A stretch of DNA of 64,000 nucleotides from Micromonospora sp. CCTCC AA 2012012 (lineage in GTDB: Bacteria; Actinomycetota; Actinomycetes; Mycobacteriales; Micromonosporaceae): assembly GCF_040499845.1 (NCBI RefSeq), contig NZ_CP159342.1:2108001-2172000 (forward strand), written 5' to 3'. The notes under the pieces are model-generated. The model searched no databases, was not told the origin of the DNA, and saw only the letters and a list, made by a program, of their open reading frames with translations. How positions within the stretch are numbered: position 1 is the stretch's first letter; every line of letters begins with the position of its first letter. Shown piece by piece: positions 41,818 to 50,142 of this stretch. A program made the position numbers and the translations under genes.

Positions 41818-43041
41818 TCAGCGCGCGGAGCGGAACACCCACGAGCGGAACAGCAGGAAGCGCAGCACCGTGGCGGCGAGGTTGGCGCAGACGAGCACGG
41901 TGATCTCCACCAGGTGCGACCCGGTCCCGCCGGCCGCGGCCAGCACGGCCAGGGAGCCGCTGGTCAGGCCGAGCCCCAGGGCGAAGACCAGGAGGCCCTG
42001 CGCCTGGTGGGACACCGCACCGCCGCTGCCGCGGATGCCGAAGGTGACCCGGCGGTTGAGCGCGGTGTTGGCGATGGCGGTCACGAGCAGCGCCACCAGG
42101 TTGGCCGGCTGGGCCGGCACGCCCTGCCGCAGCAGCGCGTAGAGCAGCAGGTAGGCGAGGGTGGAGGCCACGCCCACGGCCGCGAAGCGGACCAGCTGCC
42201 CGCCGAGGCGGGCCGGCACGCCCGGGGTGAGGGGTTCGCGGCCGAGGTCGTGGCGGAGTTCGCCGATGGGCAGCCGTCCCGAGGACAGGGCCCGGCCGAG
42301 GCGCCAGATGCCGCGTACGTCGTCGAGGGCGGTGCGCGCGATGTCGACCCGGCTGTCCGGGTCGTCGACCCAGTCGACCGGCACCTCGTGGATGCGCAGC
42401 CCCGCCTGCTGGGCGAGGACGAGGAGTTCGGTGTCGAAGAACCAGCCGGTGTCCTGCACGAGGGGCAGCAGCCGCTGGGCCACGTCGGCGCGGATCGCCT
42501 TGAAGCCGCACTGGGCGTCACTGAAGCGGACGCCCAACGTGCCGCGCAGGATCAGGTTGTAGCCGCGCGAGATCACCTCGCGTTTCGGGCCGCGAACGAC
42601 CCGCGACCCGCGGGCCAGCCGGCTGCCGATGGCCACGTCCGAGTGGCCGGACACCAGCGGCGCCACCAGCGGCAGCAGGCCCGCCAGGTCGGTGGAGAGG
42701 TCCACGTCCATGTACGCGAGGACGGTGGCCTCGGAGCGCGACCACACCGCGTGCAGGGCCCGGCCCCGGCCCTTCTCCTCCAACCGCACGACCCGGACGG
42801 CCGGGAACTCGGCGGCGAGCCGGGCCGCCACCTGCGGGGTGGCGTCGACGCTGGCGTTGTCGGCAACGGTGATCCGGAACTCGTACGGGAAGGTCTCGGT
42901 GAGGTACCGGTGCAGCCGCCGCACGCACGGGTCGAGGTCGTTCTCCTCGTTGTGGACCGGGATGACGACGTCGAGCACGGTCACCCGCGGCGGGGCGGGC
43001 GGCTGCCGGACGGGCCGGCCGGCCGGGGTCGTGAGTGGCAT
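41818..43041 (-). CDS. GT2 family polyprenyl-phosphate glycosyltransferase with GtrA domain (YkcC-like)
   Basis: This 407-residue protein joins an N-terminal GT2 domain (about 20-260: VIPVHNEENDLDPCVRRLH, then the DxD motif in YMDVDLSTD and the acceptor region DAQCGFKAIRADVAQRLLPL) to a C-terminal GtrA-like membrane domain with four helices. Such fusions make a lipid-linked sugar (dolichyl/undecaprenyl-P-hexose) on the inside face and help to flip it. The partner membrane transferase immediately downstream (gap 31 bp) would use it on the outer face. The gene starts 102 bp from the divergent response regulator, with a tandem repeat element between them. Length and domain order match YkcC. Confidence 0.9.
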   Translation of the reverse strand: MPLTTPAGRPVRQPPAPPRVTVLDVVIPVHNEENDLDPCVRRLHRYLTETFPYEFRITVADNASVDATPQVAARLAAEFPAVRVVRLEEKGRGRALHAVWSRSEATVLAYMDVDLSTDLAGLLPLVAPLVSGHSDVAIGSRLARGSRVVRGPKREVISRGYNLILRGTLGVRFSDAQCGFKAIRADVAQRLLPLVQDTGWFFDTELLVLAQQAGLRIHEVPVDWVDDPDSRVDIARTALDDVRGIWRLGRALSSGRLPIGELRHDLGREPLTPGVPARLGGQLVRFAAVGVASTLAYLLLYALLRQGVPAQPANLVALLVTAIANTALNRRVTFGIRGSGGAVSHQAQGLLVFALGLGLTSGSLAVLAAAGGTGSHLVEITVLVCANLAATVLRFLLFRSWVFRSAR

Positions 43042-43085
43042 GGGATCAGCCTGGGCGGCGGCCGTGAGAGCAGGTCCAGCGCGCG

Positions 43086-43103
43086 CTAAGAACTGCCTAA
43101 GAA
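43086..43103. promoter_or_regulatory. Tandem CTAAGAA repeats in the two-component intergenic region
   Basis: Two direct copies of CTAAGAA are separated by CTGC, giving an 11-bp period, the typical spacing for an OmpR/PhoB-type regulator binding head-to-tail on one DNA face. They lie between the YkcC-like start (43041) and the response regulator start (43143). Read on the other strand it is TTCTTAG-GCAG-TTCTTAG. Regulation of both directions by the adjacent MprA-like regulator is inferred. Confidence 0.6.
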
Positions 43104-43142
43104 AACGGCGCCCCCGGGCCGGGCCGTTCCTATGGTTGCCTC

Positions 43143-43838
43143 GTGAGAAGCCGTTTCCAGGTCCTGTTGGCTGACGACGACCGGGCCGTCCGTGACGCCC
43201 TCGAACGGGCGTTGCGCTTCGAGGGGTACGCGATCGAGGTCGCCGCGGACGGCGAGGACGCCCTGCGGCGGGCCGCCGCGGGCTCCCCGGACCTGATCGT
43301 GCTGGACGTCATGATGCCCCGCCTCGACGGCCTGGAGACGTGCCGGCGCCTGCGCACGATGGGCGACCACACGCCGGTGCTCATGCTGACGGCCCGCGAC
43401 GCGATCGGTGACCGGGTCGCGGGCCTGGACGCCGGCGCCGACGACTACCTGGTCAAACCGTTCGCGTTGCAGGAGCTGCTGGCCCGGGTGCGGGCCCTGC
43501 TGCGCCGCGTGGCCGGTGGCGACGCCGGGCGGTCCGACGCGGCCCGGGTGGGCGACCTGTGGCTGGACCGCCGCTCCCGCCGGGTGCGGTGGCGCGACGT
43601 CCCGGTCGAGCTGACCAGGACGGAGTTCAACCTGCTGCAGACCCTGTTCGACCACGCCGGTCAGGTGCTGAGCCGCCGACAGATCTTCGAGCTCGTGTGG
43701 GGCTACGACCTCGACCGCACCTCCAACAGTCTCGACGTCTACGTCGGGTACCTGCGGCGCAAGCTGGAGGCGGCCGGTGCCCCCCGTCTCGTGCACACCG
43801 TCCGCGGCGTCGGCTTCGTGCTCCGCGAGGACGCGTGA
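43143..43838 (+). CDS. OmpR-family response regulator, MprA-like
   Basis: This 231-residue response regulator has a receiver domain (phospho-acceptor D55 in LIVLDVMMPR, K in YLVKPFA) and an OmpR winged helix (VELTRTEFNLLQTLFDHAGQ, then DVYVGYLRRKLEAAGAPRLV). It resembles mycobacterial MprA-type and other envelope-linked regulators. Start is GTG 43143; its stop overlaps the kinase start (GTGA), so the genes are coupled. Its likely targets are itself and the divergent lipid-linked glycosyltransferase operon, given the tandem repeat in the shared intergenic region. Confidence 0.92.
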   Translation: MRSRFQVLLADDDRAVRDALERALRFEGYAIEVAADGEDALRRAAAGSPDLIVLDVMMPRLDGLETCRRLRTMGDHTPVLMLTARDAIGDRVAGLDAGADDYLVKPFALQELLARVRALLRRVAGGDAGRSDAARVGDLWLDRRSRRVRWRDVPVELTRTEFNLLQTLFDHAGQVLSRRQIFELVWGYDLDRTSNSLDVYVGYLRRKLEAAGAPRLVHTVRGVGFVLREDA

Positions 43839-45229
43839 GACGGCGCCGGCGGTCGATGCAGGCCCGGCTCGCGCTGATCGTCGCGGTCGCGGTCACCGGC
43901 ACGGCCGTGCTGGTCTGCGCCCTGGCCTGGCTCGCGGTGCGCCGTACCCTGATCGACCAGGCCGACCAGGAGCTGCGGACCATCTCCCAGGGACCGGTGG
44001 CACGGATCGACCCGGCGACCATCCCGGACATCCCGGACAGCCCGCTGAACGGGCCCACGGCCGTGCAGATCCGGGCCCGGCTGGCCGACGGGCGCACCGT
44101 GCTGACCAGCCCGCAGATCGCGCCGCTGCCCTTCGGCGCCCGCGAGGAGGCGGTCGCCGCCGGCCGGGTCTCCTCGGCGCGCTACACGACCAGCGTCCCG
44201 GCGGGCCGGTTCCGGGTGCTCGTGGTGCCCGGCGTCAACGGCTCGACGCTGCAGTTCGCCCGGTCGCTGCGGGACGCGGACACCACGCTGCGGCACATCG
44301 GGGTCGTGATGCTCGTCCTGGTCGTGGGGGCCGCGGCATCCGCCGCGCTGGCCGGCCGGGTGATGGGGCGCGCCGGGCTCGCGCCGGTGCACCGGCTGAC
44401 CCGGGCGGCCACCCGGGTCGCGGACACCCAGGATCTCGACCACCCGATCGCGGTGGACGGCGACGACGAGGTGGGGCAGCTCGGGAGGGCGTTCAACCGC
44501 ATGTTGACGGCGCTGGGCCGCGCGCGGAGGGCCCAGCAGGACCTCATCGAGGACGCCGCCCACGAGTTGCGCACCCCGATGGCGAGCATGCGCACCAACG
44601 TCGAGCTGCTGATCCACGCGGGCGACCGGCTCGGCGCGGCCGACCGCGGCGCGCTGCTGCGGGACCTGGACCGGCAGAGCGTCGAGCTGTCCGACCTGGT
44701 GGCCGACCTCGTCGACCTGGCCCGGTCGACCGGTGTCGAGGAGGCGCCGGTACCGCTGGATCTGGCGGAGGTGGCGGCGGGTGCGGTGGACCGGGCGCGG
44801 GCCCGGACGCCGTACGCCGACTACGCGCTCGTCACCCGGCCGGCGGCGGTCGTCGGCCGGCCGGCCGCCCTGGAACGGGCGGTGGTGAACCTGCTGGACA
44901 ATGCGGTCAAGTTCGGCCCGCCCACGCAGACGGTGGAGGTGACCGTGACGGGTCCGCCCGGCGGCCCGGTGGAGCTGACCGTGGCGGACCGGGCGCCCAC
45001 GATCCCGTCCGCCGAGCGGGAACGGATCTTCCACCGGTTCCACCGACTGGACACGTCCCGCGCGGTGCCCGGGTCGGGCCTGGGGCTGGCGATCGTCGCC
45101 CAGACGGTGGCCAGCCACGAGGGCACCGTCGACGTGCTTGCCCGTTCCGGCGGCGGGAACGTCTTCCGGCTGCGCTTCCCGGCCGGGCCGGTGCCGACGG
45201 AACCGGGGCGCGGGCCGGCCGAGGGGTGA
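43835..45229 (+). CDS. Sensor histidine kinase, MprB-like
   Basis: This 464-residue kinase has a first membrane helix at about 15-36, an extracytoplasmic sensor of about 110 residues, and a second helix at about 154-175. HAMP follows at about 176-230, then HisKA with H243 in DAAHELRTPMASMRTN and HATPase at about 340-450 (NLLDNAVKFG, ERIFHRFHRLDTSRAV, GSGLGLAIV). The G1 box is changed: the usual DxGPG is read as DRAPTIPSAE, a degenerate ATP-lid motif often seen in this family. The kinase and regulator overlap by four bases. Start GTG 43835 is supported by that overlap. Membrane topology suggests it senses envelope conditions. Confidence 0.88.
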   Translation: MRRRRRSMQARLALIVAVAVTGTAVLVCALAWLAVRRTLIDQADQELRTISQGPVARIDPATIPDIPDSPLNGPTAVQIRARLADGRTVLTSPQIAPLPFGAREEAVAAGRVSSARYTTSVPAGRFRVLVVPGVNGSTLQFARSLRDADTTLRHIGVVMLVLVVGAAASAALAGRVMGRAGLAPVHRLTRAATRVADTQDLDHPIAVDGDDEVGQLGRAFNRMLTALGRARRAQQDLIEDAAHELRTPMASMRTNVELLIHAGDRLGAADRGALLRDLDRQSVELSDLVADLVDLARSTGVEEAPVPLDLAEVAAGAVDRARARTPYADYALVTRPAAVVGRPAALERAVVNLLDNAVKFGPPTQTVEVTVTGPPGGPVELTVADRAPTIPSAERERIFHRFHRLDTSRAVPGSGLGLAIVAQTVASHEGTVDVLARSGGGNVFRLRFPAGPVPTEPGRGPAEG

Positions 45230-45312
45230 CACGCGCGGCAGCGCGAGGTGCCTGCGCCGCCGTCCGGGTCGCCGGGTGTACGTACGCCCGGCGACCCGGG
45301 GGCGGCAGCCGC

Positions 45313-46224
45313 TCAGCTCTCGGGCCCGGCAGGCCAGGACTGCCGTCCCGCCCAGGCTCGCAGGGTCGTCGGCCCGGTCGTGATCAGGGCCGGGTCCGGG
45401 CCCGGCAGCGCGGGCGCTCCGGGCGGCGGCGGCGCGTAGAAGCCGGCGATGCCCGCGGCCGCCTCCGGGCCGATGTGCGGGGCGAGCATCCGCTCGTACT
45501 CGTCGGTGCCGATGGTGCGCCACCGCACCGGCCGGCCGAGGGCGGCCGACAGCTCGGCCGCCGCCGCGTCGCCGGTGAGGGGCTGGGGCCCGGCGATCAC
45601 CTGCCGCGCCGGCGGCGCCGGAACGGTGAGGCTCGCGGCGATGCCGTCGGCGAGGTCGTCGAGGGCGACCCAGGGCATCGGCACCTCGGCGGGCAGCGGG
45701 TAGGCCAGTTCCCCGGCGGCGACCCGCGGCGCCGACCAGGGCGCCGACAGGTTCTCCAGGTAGCCCCCGGCGGGTCCCACCACGGCGGCGACGGGAACGA
45801 CGTCGGGGAGCCGGGCCGCCAGGACTGCGCGGGCGTCGAGGTAGGGCACGCCGACCGGCGCCGGCACCAGCGGGCCGCCCGTGTTGAACACCGCGCGCGG
45901 GACAGCGGCGTCGCCCAGCGCGGCGAGCACCGCCTCCGCCTGCGGCACCGCCCGCTCCCCGGCGAAGACCAGGGGGAGGTGGACGACGACGGCGTCCGCG
46001 CCGGTGTAGGCCCGTCGGAGCGAGTCCGGGTCGAGCAGGTCGGCCGCCACCGGCTGCACGCCGGTGGGGAAGGTGGCGGCGAGCCGCCGGGGGTCGCGGA
46101 CGGCGGCGCGGACCCGGTGCCCGGCGGCGAGGAGCCGGCGTACGACGGGGGCGCCCTGGGTTCCGGTGGCGCCGTGCACCACCACGGTGAGGGGGCCGGT
46201 GGGCGGGATTTCGGTCGAGGTCAT
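45313..46224 (-). CDS. NmrA-family NAD(P)-binding protein
   Basis: This 303-residue protein has the NmrA/atypical SDR fold. The cofactor motif is near residue 15 (VVHGATGTQGAPVVRRLLAA), and the strand-2 basic residue (RAAVRDPRRL) suggests NADP(H). The core includes LLDPDSLRRAYTGADAVVVH and the GPAGGYLENLSAPW segment. The YxxxK catalytic pair of classical SDRs is absent, as usual for NmrA relatives, which can be quinone oxidoreductases (QorB/YtfG) or redox-sensing regulators. It is divergent from an HxlR regulator (56 bp apart), the same arrangement as E. coli ytfG/ytfH. The ATG at 46224 is followed directly by the fold. Confidence 0.87.
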   Translation of the reverse strand: MTSTEIPPTGPLTVVVHGATGTQGAPVVRRLLAAGHRVRAAVRDPRRLAATFPTGVQPVAADLLDPDSLRRAYTGADAVVVHLPLVFAGERAVPQAEAVLAALGDAAVPRAVFNTGGPLVPAPVGVPYLDARAVLAARLPDVVPVAAVVGPAGGYLENLSAPWSAPRVAAGELAYPLPAEVPMPWVALDDLADGIAASLTVPAPPARQVIAGPQPLTGDAAAAELSAALGRPVRWRTIGTDEYERMLAPHIGPEAAAGIAGFYAPPPPGAPALPGPDPALITTGPTTLRAWAGRQSWPAGPES

Positions 46225-46244
46225 GCCCGGACGTTAGTTCCTCC

Positions 46245-46274
46245 TTGGCACCAGTACCCAGGACCGCGCATAGT
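46245..46274 (+). promoter_or_regulatory. Promoter of the HxlR gene
   Basis: TTGGCA (46245-46250) and CATAGT (46269-46274) are separated by 18 bp and match sigma-70-type -35/-10 elements. The start codon at 46281 is at the expected transcription start, so the mRNA is probably leaderless. Confidence 0.5.
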
Positions 46275-46280
46275 GTGCGT

Positions 46281-46652
46281 ATGGAAACCAAGGCCCGAGC
46301 GGCCGATCCGCGTACCGCGCCCACCGCAGCGGGTGACGACTGGACCGAGGTGCCGGCGAGCGGCTGCGGTGTGGAACGCACCCTGCGCGTCCTCGACGGC
46401 AAGTGGACCACCCTGATCGTGCGCGAGCTGCTCACCGGGCCGAGGCGCTTCGGGGAGCTACGCGCCGCCCTGGGCGAGCCGAGTGCCAAGACCATCACCG
46501 ACCGACTGCGCGCCCTCGAACATCAGGGCATCCTCACCCGCACCGTCCACGCGGAGGTGCCGCCCCGCGTGGTGTACGCCCTGACGGACCGTGGCCGCAG
46601 CCTGCGGAGCGTCCTGGACGCCATGCTGGTGTGGGGCGAGCAGCAGGGTTGA
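46281..46652 (+). CDS. HxlR-family transcriptional regulator
   Basis: This 123-residue regulator is a single winged helix of the HxlR type, with the signature GCGVERTLRVLDGKWTTLIV, ELLTGPRRFGELRAALGEPS and RTVHAEVPPRVVYALTDRGR. The Cys in SGCGVE is at the position of the redox-sensing cysteine in HypR/YodB-type relatives, so it might sense quinones or aldehydes. It faces the NmrA gene across 56 bp and probably controls it; redox or electrophile induction of that gene is a reasonable inference. The start ATG directly follows a CATAGT -10-like element. Confidence 0.92.
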   Translation: METKARAADPRTAPTAAGDDWTEVPASGCGVERTLRVLDGKWTTLIVRELLTGPRRFGELRAALGEPSAKTITDRLRALEHQGILTRTVHAEVPPRVVYALTDRGRSLRSVLDAMLVWGEQQG

Positions 46653-46664
46653 CCACCGGCCCGG

Positions 46665-47666
46665 TTACTCCTCCCGGTGGCCACCCGGGCGCACCCCGAG
46701 CCGCCCCCGGGTGGCCACCGTCACGCCCACCGCGACGACCGCCAACGGGATCAGCAGGTTGACCTCGCTGGTGAGGTAGGCGCCTAGACCGTCACCGAAG
46801 ACGAAGCCGCCGAGCCGCACCGAGTCGTTGGACAGGCCGTGCATGGCGACCGCCAGGATCGTCGCGCCGCCGGCCCGGTTGAAGAAGTACGTCATGACCA
46901 CGGTCAGCGCGACGAACTTGGCGGTGAGGACGGCGACGAGCGGTATCGCACCCCACCCGTAGCCCACGAGGTCGAACTTGACCGGCAGATGCCAGCCCGC
47001 CCACATCAGGCCGAGCAGCACCGAGCCGGCCAGCGGGCCGTGGCGACGCTGGAGCAGGGGCAGGGCGAAACCACGCCAGCCGTTCTCCTCGAAGACCGCC
47101 CCGCCGTCGAGGAACATGGCGACGAGCAAGCCCAGCAGGAACGGCCAGAGCAGCGGGCGGACGTTCCACACGAAGCCGTTGTCGCGGGCGGTCAGGGCGT
47201 TGAGGCCCGCCGTGGCGAGGTTCATGGCGCTGAACACGACGGTGACCTGGAGCCAGATCACCAGACCGCGCCGCCGGCCGACGGCCGGCGCCCAGCACCG
47301 CCAGCGGCGCCCCACCCGGCGCAGGTGGTCACCGCCGGCCAGCAGCCCGACGACCAGGACCGCGAGGTCGGGCGCCGCGACCTGCACGACGGAGAGGCCG
47401 ACCCCGGCCAGCGCCCGCGGGTCGGCCAGCACCAGGCGGACCGCGCCGACCAGGTCGGTGTTGAAGTCGGTCCCCGTCGCGGTGAGGGCCGCGTCGAGGC
47501 CCGCCTGCGCGCCGCTGAACAGGAAGACGGGTATGACCACCAGCTCGATGGCGACCGCGATCACCCAGAACCAGGCCACCGGCCGGCGGGCCACCCCGTC
47601 GCGCCAGCGCCGACCGGCGGCGCGGGCCGGCACGGCGTCATTGCGCACCTCGGCTGTCCGGGACAT
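46665..47666 (-). CDS. CPBP-family intramembrane metalloprotease
   Basis: This 333-residue membrane protein has about eight hydrophobic helices and the CPBP (CAAX protease and bacteriocin-processing) motifs: FEENGWRGFALPLLQRR (motif 1 EExxxR), WAGWHLPV (motif 2), and a conserved histidine in AMHGLSND (motif 3). The glutamates and histidines proposed to act as metal ligands are intact, so proteolysis is likely. Start ATG 47666 lies at good distance from GGAGGAG; ATG 47672 is also possible. It diverges from a two-component system at 47832, which may control it through the inverted repeat at 47747-47786. In bacteria these proteins act in peptide maturation or self-immunity, but the substrate here is unknown. 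Confidence 0.88.
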   Translation of the reverse strand: MSRTAEVRNDAVPARAAGRRWRDGVARRPVAWFWVIAVAIELVVIPVFLFSGAQAGLDAALTATGTDFNTDLVGAVRLVLADPRALAGVGLSVVQVAAPDLAVLVVGLLAGGDHLRRVGRRWRCWAPAVGRRRGLVIWLQVTVVFSAMNLATAGLNALTARDNGFVWNVRPLLWPFLLGLLVAMFLDGGAVFEENGWRGFALPLLQRRHGPLAGSVLLGLMWAGWHLPVKFDLVGYGWGAIPLVAVLTAKFVALTVVMTYFFNRAGGATILAVAMHGLSNDSVRLGGFVFGDGLGAYLTSEVNLLIPLAVVAVGVTVATRGRLGVRPGGHREE

Positions 47667-47746
47667 CGTCATCTCCTCCTCCGCTCCCCGTGGTGGGGAG
47701 CCGCCCGGACGCTAGGCCGCCGGTGCGCAGGGGCTGCCCAGGCCGT

Positions 47747-47786
47747 GTCGAGATCCCGTGCAGATCGGCCTTCACCGGATCTCGAC
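47747..47786. promoter_or_regulatory. Wide inverted repeat upstream of a response regulator
   Basis: GTCGAGATCC (47747-47756) and GGATCTCGAC (47777-47786) are perfect complements separated by 20 bp, centre to centre 30 bp. They lie between the CPBP gene (start 47666) and the response regulator (start 47832), about 46 bp upstream of the latter. It is a candidate site for autoregulation and control of the protease gene. Confidence 0.5.
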
Positions 47787-47831
47787 GGAACGTCACCGTG
47801 GTCTCCGAACGCCCGGCCTACGATCGGGGGC

Positions 47832-48533
47832 GTGCCGGACGTACGCCGACTGCTGGTGGTGGAGGACGAGCCCGACGTGCGCGAGGTACTGGCCTCCTAC
47901 CTACGGCGGGACGGTCACGCGGTGACGGCCACCGGCCACGGCGGCGACGCCTGGCAGCTGTTCCGGCGCGAACGCCCCAACCTCGTGGTCCTCGACGTGC
48001 TGCTGCCGGGCGTGGACGGCTTCGAAGTGCTGCGCCGCATCCGCGCCGACGGTGACGTGCCCGTCATCATGGTGACCGCGCGCGACGAGGACGTGGACAG
48101 GCTCGTCGGCCTGCGGATGGGCGCCGACGACTACGTGGTGAAGCCGTTCAACCCGGCCGAGGTGGCCGCCCGGGTGGCCGCCGTCCTGCGCCGCTGCGGC
48201 GGCGGCCCGGCCGGCGGCGGCGACCTCATCCGTCTCGGCCCGCTCACGCTCGATCCGGACGCCACCGAGGCGGTCGTGGCCGGGACACCGCTGCCGCTGA
48301 CGGCCACCGAGTACCGGCTGCTGCTGCACCTCGCCCGGCATCCGCGCCGCACGCTCAGCCGGGCGCAGCTGCGGGCGGCCGTGCTGCCGGACTCCGCCGC
48401 GCTGGACCGCGTCGTCGACGCCCACCTGACGAACCTGCGGCGCAAGCTCACCGACGCGGGTGTCCCCGGCAGCCTCATCGACACCGTCCGCGGCATCGGC
48501 TACCGCCTCACCCCGCCACCGGAGCAGCGGTGA
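47832..48533 (+). CDS. OmpR-family response regulator, BaeR-like
   Basis: This 233-residue regulator has a receiver domain with D55 (LVVLDVLLPG), EDE acidic pocket and K in YVVKPFNPAE, and a winged helix (LTATEYRLLLHLARHPRRTL, then HLTNLRRKLTDAGVPGSLID). Start is GTG 47832, seven bases after TACGAT, which suggests a leaderless mRNA. Its stop overlaps the downstream kinase start (GTGA), so the pair is translationally coupled. It faces the CPBP protease across about 165 bp containing the inverted repeat, so this protease is a plausible target. Confidence 0.9.
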   Translation: MPDVRRLLVVEDEPDVREVLASYLRRDGHAVTATGHGGDAWQLFRRERPNLVVLDVLLPGVDGFEVLRRIRADGDVPVIMVTARDEDVDRLVGLRMGADDYVVKPFNPAEVAARVAAVLRRCGGGPAGGGDLIRLGPLTLDPDATEAVVAGTPLPLTATEYRLLLHLARHPRRTLSRAQLRAAVLPDSAALDRVVDAHLTNLRRKLTDAGVPGSLIDTVRGIGYRLTPPPEQR

Positions 48534-49612
48534 GGAGCATCCGCGTACGCCTGACCCTGGCCTTCGCCGTCGTCGCCCTGATCACCGCGGCCGCCGCGCT
48601 CAACCTGGCCCTGGTCTACTTCGAGCGCCGTCTCGCCGGGCTGCCGCCGGACGTGGCGTCCCAGGTGGACCGGCGCCTGTCGCTGGCCGGCGGCGACTTC
48701 GACGGCTTCCGGGAGCTCTCCGCCGTGGTCGCCGTCAGCCTCGCCTGCGGGCTGGTGGCGGCGGTGCTGCTGGCCCGGCGGTTGAGCCGGCCGCTGCGCG
48801 CGCTCAGCGGCGCCGCCCGCCGGGTGGCCGGCGGTGACCTGGCCGCCCGCGCCGACGTCCGCAGCGGGCGGGACGAGCTGGGCGCCCTGGTCACCGACTT
48901 CAACGCGATGGCCGCCACCCTGGAGGCGTGGGAGCACGAACGGCGGGTGACCAGCGCGGCCATCGCCCACGAGCTGCGGACGCCGCTGGCCGCGCTCACC
49001 GCCCGCCTCCAGGCGCTGCACGACGGGGTGCTGCGCTGGGACGAGCAGGAGCCGGCCCGGCTGTTGCGGCACACCGACGTGCTCGCCCGGCTGGTGGAGG
49101 ACCTGCGGACGCTGAGCCTCGCCGACGCCGGGCGGCTGCGCCTGCGCCGACGCCGCACCGACCTGCGGGCGACGGTCGCGGAGGCGGTCACCGGGCACGG
49201 GGCGCTCGCGGCGGCCCGCGGCGTCGCGCTGACGCTCACCGGTCTGCCGGACGGGCCGGCGCTGACCGACGTGGACGTCGACCGGATCGGGCAGGTGCTC
49301 GCCAACGTGCTGGCGAACGCGATCCGGCACACGCCACCGGGGGGCGGCGTCACGGTCGCCGTCGGTGCCGGTCCCGGGCGGGTGGCGGTGACGGTCGACG
49401 ACTCCGGCCCGGGCGTCCCCGCCGACCAGCGGGAACGCGTCTTCGACCGGTTCGCGCGGCTCGGCTCCCCCGAGCCCGGTGACGGCGGCAGCGGCCTCGG
49501 GCTGGCCGTCGCGCAGGCACTGGTGCGCGGACATGGCGGGTCGATCACGATGGACGCGGCACCGGCGGGGGGCGCCCGGGTGGAGATCCTGCTGCCGACC
49601 GCCCCCGCCTGA
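48530..49612 (+). CDS. Sensor histidine kinase, BaeS-like
   Basis: This 360-residue kinase has membrane helices at about 6-30 and 62-84 with only about 32 residues between them, so the extracytoplasmic loop is short and sensing may occur in the membrane (as in LiaS/BceS-type kinases). HAMP follows at about 86-135, HisKA with H147 in SAAIAHELRTPLAALTA, and HATPase at about 240-358 (NVLANAIRHTPPGG, DDSGPGVPADQRERVFDRF, GGSGLGLAV). All catalytic boxes are intact. It overlaps the regulator by four bases. The short loop and the CPBP neighbour hint at a response to membrane-active compounds; that is inference. Confidence 0.9.
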   Translation: MRSIRVRLTLAFAVVALITAAAALNLALVYFERRLAGLPPDVASQVDRRLSLAGGDFDGFRELSAVVAVSLACGLVAAVLLARRLSRPLRALSGAARRVAGGDLAARADVRSGRDELGALVTDFNAMAATLEAWEHERRVTSAAIAHELRTPLAALTARLQALHDGVLRWDEQEPARLLRHTDVLARLVEDLRTLSLADAGRLRLRRRRTDLRATVAEAVTGHGALAAARGVALTLTGLPDGPALTDVDVDRIGQVLANVLANAIRHTPPGGGVTVAVGAGPGRVAVTVDDSGPGVPADQRERVFDRFARLGSPEPGDGGSGLGLAVAQALVRGHGGSITMDAAPAGGARVEILLPTAPA

Positions 49613-49621
49613 CCCCGTCCC

Positions 49622-49882
49622 CGGCGCGGCGACGAGACGTTCCGGTTCACGGCGGGCACCGTCTTCGCGCCGTACTACCCCTCCAGTCCCGAGGACGTGG
49701 TGGGGGTCGCGGGCACGATGACGTGGGTCGTCGGCGGGAGGACGCACTACCTCGGTCCCGGCGACTTCCGCTACCACCCGGCTCGGGCCGTGCACCACGG
49801 CCAGTGCCTGCCCGGCGCCGAGTGCGTCTTCCACGTCCGCGACGACAAGGCCTACGACATCCATCCGGCGGACGGCTCCTGA
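49622..49882 (+). pseudogene. C-terminal cupin fragment
   Basis: The frame RRGDETFRFTAGTVFAPYYP, then MTWVVGGRTHYLGPGDFRYH, with PARAVHHGQCLPGAECVFHV and a final DIHPADGS, forms a cupin-like beta strand series with histidines suitable for metal binding. It begins nine bases after the upstream kinase stop and lacks any N-terminal part or ribosome-binding site. Only one possible internal ATG at 49718 is present, too late for a full domain. I read it as the remnant of a longer cupin gene. Confidence 0.5.
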
Positions 49883-50142
49883 CCCCGACGGCCGGCCGCT
49901 GACGTACCCGCCGGTGGCCGGCTCAGCCGTCGGCGGCCCGGCGCCCGGTGGCGGGCACCGGTCGGCCCCGTGCCGGTGGCGCACCTGCCACCACGAGAGA
50001 GGTCACCGATCGGGGACTGACAGGCGATGACGTGATCGATAGCTTCTGGGCGAAAGGTGAGGCTGTGGCCTTTTCCGCCGACCGACGGCACGAGTGCGCG
50101 CCGCCGCCGGCCGCAGTCACCGACCCCGACAGGAGGACCTTC

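Noticed and set aside
43739..46498. A 919-codon open frame on the minus strand across the kinase and NmrA genes
   Set aside because: It is antisense to the MprB-like kinase, has no recognisable domain and shows the Arg/Pro/Gly-rich composition of shadow frames in high-GC DNA.
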